Below are positions 7,994 to 16,378 of a stretch of DNA of 64,000 bases, in pieces; the first letter of the stretch is position 1; each line of letters opens with the position of its first letter. The notes beneath the pieces were generated by a model, which was not told where the DNA came from, made no database searches, and saw nothing but the letters and a program-made list of their open reading frames with translations. The DNA lies in the NCBI GenBank assembly GCA_049522755.1, contig JBEKNN010000011.1:1-64000 (forward strand), read 5' to 3'. Both the position numbers and the translations under genes were made by a program. Origin of the DNA: PALSA-243 sp049522755 (lineage in GTDB: Bacteria; Acidobacteriota; Terriglobia; Bryobacterales; Bryobacteraceae).

Positions 7994-10105
7994 CTAGTCG
8001 CCGAAGCTGCCGACTTCTTCCCGCTCTTCCACAGCCGCCTTAGCCTTCGCAGCCGGAGCCGGCGCAATCGAACCAATCTGCACCAGTTCCGGACCGGCCG
8101 GCTCTTTCAGCACATGCTCACGATACAGCTTCGCCATCCGCGCGTCTTCCTGAGACTGCTTCAGCTTCGCGTCGCGCGCGCGAATCTTCTCTTCCCCGGC
8201 GTTCTTGGCGATGCCCAGCTTGTCGAGATCGTGCTGCACTTCCGTGGTAACAATTCCCTCACGCAGCAGCAGCGAGTGATCTTTGCTATTCAGAGGCACA
8301 GCCTTGTTGCCGGCGAAAATTTCGTGGCGGCCCTTCTCCTCATACCACTTAGTAAGTGTGGCCGTCATGTGCATCTTCTCGATGATGTTACGCCAGCCGA
8401 TGCCCGTGTTATAGGCGCAGAAAGAGATTTCGCCTTCCTGCGTGGCGTAGGGGATGATGCACTGCTCGGTGCGGCGGAAATCGTAATTGAACAGATCCTG
8501 GAACCACATGCCGGCGATGAAGAGGAAGTTCCAGCGGTCGCGGCGGCGCTGTTCGATGTCGCCCATCGTGCGGTCCTTGCCCACTTTGCCGTAGTTCTTG
8601 CCGGTGGCCCCGAAGGTCTTATCGAATTTCGCCATCAGGTCGGTGAAGCGGAAGTGAGTGGGCGATTTGAAGGGGTCGTAATTGCGGCCCAGCGCCAGGG
8701 CCATGCCGATGATCGACATCCACTTCCCGCGCGCAGCGTCGTTCACATGCGCCACGTCTTTCGCCAGCTGATCGGCATTGACGAACGCGGTGAAGGGGAC
8801 CGATTCCTTGGTTTCCTTATCCACCATGACGGCCATGCCGACGCCGCAGTTGGGGTGGCAGCCACAGCTCAACTGTCCCCAGGTGGCCGTGGGACCGTGC
8901 ACCAGATCGCTCCAATCGGAGAAGGTGGAAATGAACGAAATCGGGAACCAGTCGCGAACCGGCTCGCCGAGCCCGGTCTGGCTCTTCACGTCGTGCGCCA
9001 GGTGCGACAGCGTGTAGCGCTGGGCGGCTCGCCGCTCGTCGGTGATGGCCTCGTCGCGCCCGGTGAAGCTCACCGGCTGGAACGAAAGGAACGGAATCTT
9101 CTTGGGATTATCCAGCGCGAACTGAATCACGCGGCCCACCTGCTCATTATTGATGCCGTTGATGATCGTGATCACCGGGACGATATCGACGCCGTTCGCG
9201 TACAGGTTTTCGATAGCGCGGAGCTTCACATCGAACAGGTTGCCCACTTTGCGGTGCGAGTTGGCGGCATTGCCTATGCCGTCGAACTGCAGGTACGCAT
9301 AGCGCAGCCCGGCGTCGGCGGCCTTCTTGCAAAATTCGGGACTCTTGGCGAATTCGATCCCATTGGTGGCTGCCTGCACCGAGGTGTAGCCGACTTCGCG
9401 CGCATACCGGACAGCGTCAAGGAAGAATGGCGAAAGCGTCGGCTCGCCGCCGGAGAACTGCACCGACATCTGCCGCTTCGGCTTGATGGTGATGGCATTA
9501 TCGAGCAGCGTCCGGACATCGTCCCAGGTCAGCTCGTGTACGAACCCGACCTGATTGGCGTCCATGAAGCACGGGTCGCACATCATATTGCAGCGGTTGG
9601 TAAGATCGACCGTAAGCACCGAACCGCGGCCGTGGGTGATGGTGCTCGAGCCATGCTTGTGGAGCGTGGAATCGTTGTGGGCGCGAATGTCGCGGCCGGG
9701 GAATACGTCTTCGAGATGCTTGAAGAACGCCGTGTCCATCGCCATGACGTCTTCAAAGTGTCCGTGGACGGCGCAATCCTTCACCATCAGGATCTTGCCA
9801 TCGCGCTCGATCACCTTAGCCTTAATCTCGCCGGGACGCGAGTTGTAGAGAATGTCGATGGGCTCTTTGCCATCGAGAATCCGCTGGCGGATTTCCGGCA
9901 CGCAGCGCGGGCACAGCGAATCGGTATCGCGCGGCCATCCGAGCGGCGGCTTGATCTTCTCCCAGGACTTCAGGAGCGGCTTGTCGGACCATTTCGGCAC
10001 AAATCCCGGATTCTGGTGGATCTGATTCAGCGAATCGAATACTGCCCAAGCGGCGCTGGCGGCGTACGTTACGGCTTTCTCTACGTATTTAATAGGCTTG
10101 TGCAT
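7994..10105 (-). CDS. Radical SAM protein resembling tetraether / membrane-spanning lipid synthase (Tes/MSS-like)
   Basis: The 703-residue product starts at the ATG at 10105, behind a GGAGGG ribosome site; a longer frame upstream lacks support. A cysteine-rich N-terminal module has LCPRC (C65, C68) and CAVHGH (C111). The radical SAM cluster motif CNMMCDPC gives C172, C176 and C179, and GGEPTLSP is the SAM-binding loop. Later come SCGCHPNCGVGM and EISFCAYNTG, which suggest extra iron-sulfur sites. The CPxC...CxxHG module before the core plus the CxCxxxC and FCAYN segments are the layout of MJ0619-like Tes proteins, which couple lipid tails into membrane-spanning chains. Acidobacteria are known for membrane-spanning iso-diabolic acid lipids. 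Radical SAM assignment is sure; lipid coupling is inference. The gene is convergent with pyc. The last ~60 residues are Lys/Ala/Glu-rich. Confidence 0.8.
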   Translation of the reverse strand: MHKPIKYVEKAVTYAASAAWAVFDSLNQIHQNPGFVPKWSDKPLLKSWEKIKPPLGWPRDTDSLCPRCVPEIRQRILDGKEPIDILYNSRPGEIKAKVIERDGKILMVKDCAVHGHFEDVMAMDTAFFKHLEDVFPGRDIRAHNDSTLHKHGSSTITHGRGSVLTVDLTNRCNMMCDPCFMDANQVGFVHELTWDDVRTLLDNAITIKPKRQMSVQFSGGEPTLSPFFLDAVRYAREVGYTSVQAATNGIEFAKSPEFCKKAADAGLRYAYLQFDGIGNAANSHRKVGNLFDVKLRAIENLYANGVDIVPVITIINGINNEQVGRVIQFALDNPKKIPFLSFQPVSFTGRDEAITDERRAAQRYTLSHLAHDVKSQTGLGEPVRDWFPISFISTFSDWSDLVHGPTATWGQLSCGCHPNCGVGMAVMVDKETKESVPFTAFVNADQLAKDVAHVNDAARGKWMSIIGMALALGRNYDPFKSPTHFRFTDLMAKFDKTFGATGKNYGKVGKDRTMGDIEQRRRDRWNFLFIAGMWFQDLFNYDFRRTEQCIIPYATQEGEISFCAYNTGIGWRNIIEKMHMTATLTKWYEEKGRHEIFAGNKAVPLNSKDHSLLLREGIVTTEVQHDLDKLGIAKNAGEEKIRARDAKLKQSQEDARMAKLYREHVLKEPAGPELVQIGSIAPAPAAKAKAAVEEREEVGSFGD

Positions 10106-10394
10106 CTCTGTGTGCCCTCCCGATGGCTCAGGTTTGATCTGAATAAAGCTAAGCGCACCCGATATAGCAAGACGGTATGGTGCGCTTAGACGAAGTATAG
10201 TGAAGCCCGCGCAGCCGGACCATAGATTGCCATTAAAGCGTTGAAATTGTTGGTTGTACGGTGCATCACGGGGTTGAACGGGGCAATTCGCCGGATAAAC
10301 GGCCCAGGCTTGTAGGCGTATGAAAGGGAACGGTTTAGGTCCCGATGCGAACGTAGTAAGATGGTCGGGGCAACGATCGGCCAAGGGAGGACAC

Positions 10395-11069
10395 ATGGCG
10401 GGAAGACCGGGATTTCGAGTGCGCGGTGGTTGGCAGCGGCCGGCGGCCGATTTGCTGGCGGCGTTTGGCCAGGCGGCCAGCTCGCAGGTGGCAGACGCAA
10501 TGTCGCGTCTGGGAGCAATGGATTCGGGCATCCGTTCCGTGTGGCCGGGGCCGCGCGTAATCGGCGCCGCCGTGACGGTATGGTGTCATGCCGGCGACAA
10601 CGTGATGTACCACAAGGCGCTCTCGCTGGCGCAACCGGGCGACGTGATGGTGGTCAACACACAGGGGTCGGGCAATGCAGGCTTCGGCGAGCTGCTCGCC
10701 ACCAGCGCGATGAAGATCGGCGTGCGCGCGGTGGTTGTGGACGGCATGGTGCGTGACGCTGAAGCGCTGGAGGCGATGCGCCTGCCGGTGTGGGCGCGCG
10801 GCCTATCGCCCAGCGGGTGTAATAAAGATGGCGCCGGCGAGGTGGGCGCGATCGTCGCCTGCGGCGGCGTGGCGGTGCGGCCGGGCGACGTGATCGTGGC
10901 CGACCGCGATGGCGTGGCCGTGGTCCCGTTGGAAGACGCGGCCGAAGTGGCGCGCTTGTCGATGGAGGTAGTAGCCCGCGAGAGCAAGCGGCTGGCGGAG
11001 ATCGAGGCGGGGTTGCTGGTGCGGCCGGAGATCGATGAGGGGCTCAGACGGGCAGGTGTGGTGGAGTGA
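10395..11069 (+). CDS. RraA-like / 4-hydroxy-4-methyl-2-oxoglutarate aldolase family protein
   Basis: The 224-residue product starts at the ATG at 10395 after AGGGAGG. It shows the RraA/HMG-aldolase fold signatures GDVMVVNTQGSGNAGFGELL, VVVDGMVRD (the Asp/Arg pair that binds substrate and metal in HMG aldolases), LPVWARGLSP, and GDVIVADRDGVAVVP near the C-terminus. Members either cleave 4-hydroxy-4-methyl-2-oxoglutarate or oxaloacetate, or act as RNase E regulators; the VDGxxRD motif favours the aldolase group. It stands alone and is convergent with an enolase-superfamily gene, which hints at a sugar-acid or aromatic catabolic role, but this is only context. Confidence 0.85.
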   Translation: MAGRPGFRVRGGWQRPAADLLAAFGQAASSQVADAMSRLGAMDSGIRSVWPGPRVIGAAVTVWCHAGDNVMYHKALSLAQPGDVMVVNTQGSGNAGFGELLATSAMKIGVRAVVVDGMVRDAEALEAMRLPVWARGLSPSGCNKDGAGEVGAIVACGGVAVRPGDVIVADRDGVAVVPLEDAAEVARLSMEVVARESKRLAEIEAGLLVRPEIDEGLRRAGVVE

Positions 11070-11082
11070 TTTTGGAGAGCGG

Positions 11083-11121
11083 GCGCAAACTGTGCGCTAG
11101 CTTAGTCTAGCCATAACTAAG
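11083..11121. terminator. Possible bidirectional terminator between convergent genes
   Basis: Two short hairpins lie between the convergent RraA-like and enolase-superfamily genes: GCGCA/TGCGC (11083-11097) and CTTAGT/ACTAAG (11101-11121, overlapping the stop codon of the minus-strand gene). There is no strong T-run, so the function is uncertain. Confidence 0.35.
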
Positions 11122-12361
11122 CCTTCACGATGGCGGCTTTCTTGACGAAGTCCGGGTCGAACTCCAGGCCCATGCCCGGCCCGGTGGGCAGCGGAATCAC
11201 GCCATTCTTAATCGTGAAATTCGGCTTGTACCACGGTTCCGGCTTGGCTTCGGAACGATGTACATACTCCATGTACGGGCCGATATTCGGCGTCGCCGCG
11301 GCAAATTGCAAAATGTTGACGCTCGCGGCGCCGGTCTGCGTGTTGTGCGGACAGATCCACATGTTCGCCTTGCGCGCCATGCGTGCGACGCGCGCGGCGC
11401 GCGTAAATCCGCCGTTGTAACTGAGGTCGGGCTGCACCACGTCCATCACGCGATTGTCAATCATCCACTGGAACTGCCACAGGCTGGAATTCTGCTCGCC
11501 AAACGCGATCTTAATATCGAGAGCGTCGGCCACCTTCTTGGTATCGCCCAACTGCTCCCACGGGCAGGGCTCTTCGAACCAGAGATAGTGCATCTCCTGC
11601 AGGCGCTTGCCCACCTCAATGCCTTTGGCCACGCTGTAACTGCCGTTGGAGTCGGCCATCAGAGTCACCTTGCCCGCCAGCGTCTTCGCCGCGAGCTCGA
11701 AGATCTTTTCCGTGCGGCCCGGGTAGGTATCGCGATTGGCGCTCATGCGCCCGCCGATCTTGAACTTCACAGCCTTGGCGCCGGTTTCCTCTACTCCGCG
11801 AACGTAGACATCCACTTCCTCTTCGGCGGTAGTGTCGCGGCCCGATCCGGAGAGATACACCGGAATCTCCTTACGCAAGACGCCGCCCATGAGTTCGGCG
11901 ACGCTCTTATGCGCGGTCTTTCCCATCAGATCGAGCAGGCTCTGCTCGACGTACGCCACCGGGCACCAGAAGGCCTGGCCCGATAGTTTGTAGTTGGCGA
12001 TATACACGTCGTCGACCAGAGTCTCGATGTCGCGCGCATCCTTATTCAGGAAAGCGGGAATGACGCGGCGGTGCAAAATGGGGATGAAATCCTCCATGTC
12101 CTTAGTGAGGATCAGACCCTCGGCGCCGTCCGTGGAGCGCGTGCGCAGGAAGAACTGTTTGCCCGATTGCAGCAGGTCGATGGAAGCGATCTTCACAGGA
12201 GAAGAGATCTTCTTATGGAGGTCGAAGACCGGCTGCTGCCAGTCCGGGGTTGCGGTGTCAGCGTCGCCGGTCGCGGCGGATGCCGTATCGTACGCCGACG
12301 ATGCGGATGCCGCGAGAAGAGCGGCTCCCGTGGAAGTCTTAACGAAATTGCGGCGGTTCAT
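11117..12361 (-). CDS. Tat-exported enolase-superfamily (mandelate racemase/muconate lactonizing type) enzyme
   Basis: The 414-residue protein opens with MNRRNFVKTSTGAALLAAS, a twin-arginine signal, so it should fold in the cytoplasm and act outside it. The MR/MLE barrel follows: KFKIG (K199 and K201 as the KxK base), metal ligands D237 (LMADSNG), E263 (WFEEPCPW) and E289 (AFGEQNS), and H339 (ICPHNTQTG) as the second acid/base. Such enzymes abstract an alpha-proton from carboxylates, giving racemases or sugar-acid dehydratases; the substrate cannot be fixed here. It lies six bases downstream of the UPF0173 gene on the same strand, suggesting one transcript. Confidence 0.88.
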   Translation of the reverse strand: MNRRNFVKTSTGAALLAASASSAYDTASAATGDADTATPDWQQPVFDLHKKISSPVKIASIDLLQSGKQFFLRTRSTDGAEGLILTKDMEDFIPILHRRVIPAFLNKDARDIETLVDDVYIANYKLSGQAFWCPVAYVEQSLLDLMGKTAHKSVAELMGGVLRKEIPVYLSGSGRDTTAEEEVDVYVRGVEETGAKAVKFKIGGRMSANRDTYPGRTEKIFELAAKTLAGKVTLMADSNGSYSVAKGIEVGKRLQEMHYLWFEEPCPWEQLGDTKKVADALDIKIAFGEQNSSLWQFQWMIDNRVMDVVQPDLSYNGGFTRAARVARMARKANMWICPHNTQTGAASVNILQFAAATPNIGPYMEYVHRSEAKPEPWYKPNFTIKNGVIPLPTGPGMGLEFDPDFVKKAAIVKA

Positions 12362-12367
12362 ATTCCC

Positions 12368-13057
12368 TCACCATTTCACAGTCTTGCCTGGTTCGAGCGC
12401 CCATACTTCGGTCTGCGCGTGCGTCAGTTTCTCGCGCAACTGTTCGGGCGTGCCCGTGAGCGCCGGAAACGTTCCGAAGTGCATGGGGATTACCTTAGCC
12501 GGCCGCAGTAACTTGCAAGCGGCGGCAGCTTCATACGGGCTCATGGTGTAGAGGTCGCCAATCGGAACGATCGCCAGCTCGGGGTGATAGAGCTGCTCGA
12601 TCAACTGCATGTCGGAAAAGACGTTGGTATCGCCCGCGAAGTAGAGCGCGCGGCCATCGGCGAAGCGCAGCACGTAGCCCGCGGCCTCTCCGCCATAGAT
12701 GATCTTCCCGTCGTCGAGGATGCCGCAACTATGTACGGCGTGCGTCATAGTGACAGTCACTCCTGCCACCTGCTGCGAGCCGCCCTTGTTCATGGGCCGC
12801 GTATTTTGTACGCCTTTCGATTCCAGCCAATTGCAACATTCAAAGATAGCGACCACCTCAGGCGAGAATTTCTTCGCCAGCGGCACGGCATCGTGGATGT
12901 GATCGAAGTGGCCATGCGAGACGCAGATGGCGTCGACGCGGTCGATTTCGAAGCCTTTGGGGAACTTTGGGTTTTCGGTCCACGGGTCCATGAGAAAGAC
13001 GTGACCCGAAGAGAGGCGAAAATGAAACGTTCCGTGACCCAGCCAGGTGATTTCCAT
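12368..13057 (-). CDS. UPF0173 metal-dependent hydrolase (metallo-beta-lactamase fold)
   Basis: The 229-residue product starts at MEITWLGHGTFHF (13057), the usual N-terminus of UPF0173 proteins; an ATG eight codons upstream is less likely. The zinc motif SHGHFDHIHD gives H48, H50, D52 and H53. Further ligand regions are MTHAVHS and FAGDTNVF (Asp), and IPMHFGTFP near the C-terminus. It is a cytoplasmic hydrolase of unknown physiological substrate, related to UlaG-like lactonases. It precedes the Tat-exported enolase-superfamily gene by six bases, so a shared pathway with a lactone step is conceivable. Confidence 0.9.
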   Translation of the reverse strand: MEITWLGHGTFHFRLSSGHVFLMDPWTENPKFPKGFEIDRVDAICVSHGHFDHIHDAVPLAKKFSPEVVAIFECCNWLESKGVQNTRPMNKGGSQQVAGVTVTMTHAVHSCGILDDGKIIYGGEAAGYVLRFADGRALYFAGDTNVFSDMQLIEQLYHPELAIVPIGDLYTMSPYEAAAACKLLRPAKVIPMHFGTFPALTGTPEQLREKLTHAQTEVWALEPGKTVKW

Positions 13058-13085
13058 ACTTGGAATTATGCCACGCCGCATCCCG

Positions 13086-13508
13086 TCATTGGCTTCTGCG
13101 GGGATAACGTCCGGGTTGGGTGAGCGCTTGGCGCTCTGTCATGCGGTCGTACAGGTTAAGCCGGAGCAGACGTACCGTCGCAGCAGCCGTTTCCGTAAGG
13201 GGATCGATCTCACCGTCCACAAGCCGAAAGTGATCGTTCCATAGATCGCGCCGCGGATGAAATAGAGGAATCAGCCGGCCCGGTTCCCGCCCGAAGCTGG
13301 CGATATCGGAGCCCTTCCATGCATTGCACCGGATACAAGCCAGCGCAAGGTTACCTCTGGAAGAGTCGCCTCCGTGCTTTCGGCTAACAATATGATCGAT
13401 CTGGTGTGGCGTAAACGAATCGTCCTGATGCAGCAGACAGTATTCGCAACGATGGGCCGCCCGCTCCGCCACCAACAAGCGCATGGCGCCGGAGATCTCG
13501 CCGCCCAT
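13086..13508 (-). CDS. HNH endonuclease
   Basis: The 140-residue protein has a zinc-type HNH domain: CEYCLLHQDD, then IDHIVSRKHGG (the H-H catalytic pair), then NLALACIRCNAWKG with the second CxxC. Start choice is open between the ATG at 13508 and one at 13484 (MRLLVAERA). The C-terminal half (LFHPRRDLWNDHF, then LLRLN) is typical of stand-alone genomic HNH proteins that are not in a restriction or phage setting. It follows a small gene by eight bases; this pair recurs in bacteria, but its role is unknown. Confidence 0.88.
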   Translation of the reverse strand: MGGEISGAMRLLVAERAAHRCEYCLLHQDDSFTPHQIDHIVSRKHGGDSSRGNLALACIRCNAWKGSDIASFGREPGRLIPLFHPRRDLWNDHFRLVDGEIDPLTETAAATVRLLRLNLYDRMTERQALTQPGRYPRRSQ

Positions 13509-13516
13509 AATGGGAC

Positions 13517-13795
13517 TTAGGCGCTCAGGCGACCCTTCGCGCGAGCCTTAGCCATAATCATCAAATGCTCAAGGCGGAGATACTCTTCGAGTTCCTCGCT
13601 CTCCACCGGAGAGATACTCTCTTCGGCCCGGCGCTCAATCAACTCGCGCACGCGCCCCACGGCTTGATCCGAAGGCCGGAAACCGGCAATAGTCTCAGCG
13701 GTCGTCCCCGCCGCGAGGAAGTCGAGGATTTCGTCGTATGCCTGCGTCAGCATCATTCCACTGTGATCATACCGCATCTCAGGACGCCGGTTCAT
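13517..13795 (-). CDS. Small conserved protein paired with HNH endonuclease
   Basis: The 92-residue product is predicted to be helical, with the segments YDEILDFLAAG and AVGRVRELIERRAEE and the acidic ESEELEEYLRLEHLM. The ATG at 13795 overlaps the rsgA stop as ATGA, favouring that start, though MMLTQAYDEI a few codons later is also possible. No enzymatic motif is visible. It lies directly before the HNH gene, as in other genomes where a short helical partner precedes an HNH protein. An antitoxin-like or regulatory partner role is a guess. Confidence 0.65.
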   Translation of the reverse strand: MNRRPEMRYDHSGMMLTQAYDEILDFLAAGTTAETIAGFRPSDQAVGRVRELIERRAEESISPVESEELEEYLRLEHLMIMAKARAKGRLSA

Positions 13796-14856
13796 CCCCG
13801 CGACTCATAGAACCGTCGCTGCGCCTTCATGATCTGCTTGAGCTTGCGTTTGCGGTCCTGCGCGACCTGCGCGTCGGCGAGCGCCTCATGGCGGCGCGCC
13901 TCGCCCAGCAGTTTCCGGTAGCTCTCCCAGCGGTCCGGCGAGACGGCGCCGGTAGCCAGCGCGGCCTGCACCGCGCAGCCGGGTTCCACCGCATGCGTGC
14001 AATCGGCGAAACGGCACTGCGCCGACAGCGTAGCGATTTCGTCGAAGACTTCCTCCACGCTCCCTTGCCCCGCCCAAAGCTGCAATTCGCGCATGCCCGG
14101 CGTATCGATGAGCGCGCCGCCAGCGGGCAGCAGCGCCATCTCGCGATGCGTAGTGGTGTGCCGGCCGCGGCCGTCGGATTCGCGCACGGCGCCGGTGAGG
14201 AACCGCTCTCCGCCGAGCAATCGGTTGACGATGGTCGACTTCCCAACGCCCGACGAACCCAGCAGCGCCACCGTGCGGCCGGGCCCGAGGAATGCATGGA
14301 GCGGCTCCGTTCCTCCATCCTCCAGCGCGCTCAGCGCGACCACCGGACTGGAACCAGCCACGGCGGCCGCTTCCCGCGCGCGAGCCGCCGCATCACCGCA
14401 CAAGTCCGCTTTGTTGAGCACGACAACCGGGGCCACGCCGCTTTCGACCGCCAGCGTGAGATACCGCTCCAGGCGGCGCAGGTTGAAATCGCCGTCCAGG
14501 CCACAGACCAGAAACACCAGATCGATGTTGGCAGCGATCGCCTGACGCTCTTCGCGCTTACCGGGATTCCGCCGCTCGAAGCACGAACGCCGCGGCAGCA
14601 CCGCCTCCACAATGGCTTGCCCGGGACCGACGATGCGCGCCGCCGCCCAATCGCCAACTACGGGCATGGCGGCGGCATCCGCACTGCGATGCCACAGCGC
14701 GCCGGCTGGTTCGCCAGTCACTTCGCCGGCTTCGGTATAAAGACGATAGAGATCACGATGGGAAACCGCGACGCGCGCCAAAATCAGGCCCTGCGCGGCA
14801 TAAGTTTGAAAGGCGCGATGCACGTGCGCATCGGCGCCAAGGGATTCCAGATTCAC
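13792..14856 (-). CDS. rsgA: Ribosome small-subunit-dependent GTPase A
   Basis: The 354-residue protein has the circularly permuted GTPase order: G4 NKADLC first, then G1 GSSGVGKST, G2-like THREM and G3 DTPGMRELQLW. An N-terminal OB-like domain precedes it. The C-terminal zinc site is CRFADCTHAVEPGC (Cys/His pattern of the family). RsgA acts late in 30S subunit maturation in the cytoplasm. Its stop overlaps the start of the small gene before the HNH endonuclease. The C-terminal tail KRKLKQIMKAQRRFY is basic, as usual for rRNA contact. Confidence 0.95.
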   Translation of the reverse strand: MNLESLGADAHVHRAFQTYAAQGLILARVAVSHRDLYRLYTEAGEVTGEPAGALWHRSADAAAMPVVGDWAAARIVGPGQAIVEAVLPRRSCFERRNPGKREERQAIAANIDLVFLVCGLDGDFNLRRLERYLTLAVESGVAPVVVLNKADLCGDAAARAREAAAVAGSSPVVALSALEDGGTEPLHAFLGPGRTVALLGSSGVGKSTIVNRLLGGERFLTGAVRESDGRGRHTTTHREMALLPAGGALIDTPGMRELQLWAGQGSVEEVFDEIATLSAQCRFADCTHAVEPGCAVQAALATGAVSPDRWESYRKLLGEARRHEALADAQVAQDRKRKLKQIMKAQRRFYESRG

Positions 14857-15018
14857 TGTTCGCTCCTGAACTTGACAAACCGCTTGGACACACTACGGCT
14901 ACGGAGTGGACTGCAACGCGGATTGCGTTAGCGAACAGTCATAGGCAGATGCCGACAGATTAGCACGGAATGGCTGGTAGCATAGAGATTCGCCACACCA
15001 AGGAACCCAAGGAGCAGT

Positions 15019-15804
15019 ATGCGCATCAACCTCACCCGCGAACGCCTCGCCAAAGGCGAAACCGTATTCGGCAGCATGTTGCAGGCATATCGGTCGCCCG
15101 AAATCGCGCGCACCTTCGCCGCCGCCGGATTCGATTACGTCTTCATCGACATGGAGCACAGCGCCCTCGATCTGGAGACCGTGCAGGACATGATCCACGC
15201 CTCGCTGGACGCAGGCATAACACCCCTGGTGCGCGTGTGCGAGCTGCTCTATTCGCTGTTCGCGCGGCTGCTCGATTCCGGCGCGCAAGGCATCATTCTG
15301 CCGCGCGTCGACAACCCGAAGGCCCTCGAAGAGGCGCTGAGCTGGCTGCGCTATCCGCCGGTGGGCAAACGCGGCTTCGGCGTGAATCCAACCATGATCG
15401 GCTACGAAACGCGCACCATGGCGGAGATTATCGAGCACATGGACCGCAACACGGTTTCGGTAGTGCAGTTCGAAACCCGGGCGGCATTGGAACGCGCCGA
15501 CGAAATGCTTTCGCTCAAAGGGCTCGACATCGCCATGGTCGGCCCCGCGGATCTATCGATCGCGCTCGGCATCCCCGGAGAGTTCGAGAATCCCAAACTG
15601 ATTTCGGCCGTGGAAAAGCTCATCGAGCAATGCCGGAAGTACAATGTGACGCCCGGCATTCAGGTGCGCAATGTGGCCATGGCGAAGGCCTGGACGGCGC
15701 GCGGGATGCGCTTCGTGGGCGTTGGCGCGGAACACGTACTGCTGCTGGAGAGATCGAAGGAAGTGGTGTCGCAGCTGCGGTCGGCGACGGCGAAGGGCGC
15801 TTAA
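15019..15804 (+). CDS. HpcH/HpaI aldolase family protein (2-dehydro-3-deoxy-sugar-acid / HHED type)
   Basis: The 261-residue TIM-barrel aldolase starts MRINLTRERLAKGETVFG. Family marks are FDYVFIDMEHSALDLE (the catalytic-base region), GAQGIILPRVDN (substrate-binding Arg), VVQFETRAALE and MVGPADLSIALG (metal ligand and active-site loop), with a terminal GAEHVLLLERS. It is a class II pyruvate aldolase that would cleave 4-hydroxy-2-oxo acids to pyruvate and an aldehyde. It is divergent from rsgA and stands alone. Exact substrate is open. Confidence 0.92.
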   Translation: MRINLTRERLAKGETVFGSMLQAYRSPEIARTFAAAGFDYVFIDMEHSALDLETVQDMIHASLDAGITPLVRVCELLYSLFARLLDSGAQGIILPRVDNPKALEEALSWLRYPPVGKRGFGVNPTMIGYETRTMAEIIEHMDRNTVSVVQFETRAALERADEMLSLKGLDIAMVGPADLSIALGIPGEFENPKLISAVEKLIEQCRKYNVTPGIQVRNVAMAKAWTARGMRFVGVGAEHVLLLERSKEVVSQLRSATAKGA

Positions 15805-15830
15805 CGCCAGAAGGGGTCAGTTAAAGGGCG

Positions 15831-16214
15831 CTAGCGGCGCTTCAGAAGCAGGCGATCCAATAGCTCCGCAGAAGCGTTTTCCATCTCCACTTCGAACGCA
15901 TCCACACAGTTGCTGAGATATCTGTAGCCCCACCAGGCTGGGATTGCCACGATAAGACCCAGCGCCGTTGGCACGAGCCCTTCCGATATTCCTTCGACCG
16001 TAGCCGCCAGGCACGTCCATTTGTCCCCGCCGCACCCCTTGAAGGCAAAGACAGTCCCGATACACGTGCCAAAGAATCCGAGGAACAGAGCAGTTGATGC
16101 GATTGAGGCGAGACTGCCAAGGCCCTTCTTCATCTCTCCGCGAGTCAAAGCGATCGAGCGCGCCAGACGTCGTCTTACGGCTTCGAGTACCTCGGGATTA
16201 GAAGATGATGCCAT
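15831..16214 (-). CDS. Short MotA/TolQ/ExbB-family proton channel protein, orphan
   Basis: The start is the ATG at 16214, directly after GAGGGGAG, giving 127 residues. It keeps the second and third membrane helices of the family: IASTALFLGFFGTCIGTVFAF and ISEGLVPTALGLIVAIPAWWGY, with the ExbB-type FEVEMENASAELLD tail. The N-terminal membrane helix and cytoplasmic loop of full ExbB (about 230-250 residues, as in the copy at 61026-61778) are absent. No exbD lies nearby. The upstream gene on the same strand is a broken TonB receptor, so this may be a leftover of a dedicated energiser. Confidence 0.78.
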   Translation of the reverse strand: MASSSNPEVLEAVRRRLARSIALTRGEMKKGLGSLASIASTALFLGFFGTCIGTVFAFKGCGGDKWTCLAATVEGISEGLVPTALGLIVAIPAWWGYRYLSNCVDAFEVEMENASAELLDRLLLKRR

Positions 16215-16378
16215 TACTCCCCTCGATTCGCGTAATTCCATTGGACGCCAAAAACGCGACTTAGTTCCCGGTCCAATTCGGGCCGCTGTCGACGGCTAGA
16301 CGTTGCCGGGCTACTGTATAAAAACCCGGTTAAAGAAGCTGTCGCCAGAATCTCCACATAAGAATCGCCAAGGCCGGA

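Noticed and set aside
8114..10189. Open frame of 691 codons on the plus strand
   Set aside because: It is antisense to the radical SAM gene, which has clear motifs. GC-rich codon use keeps the complement open.
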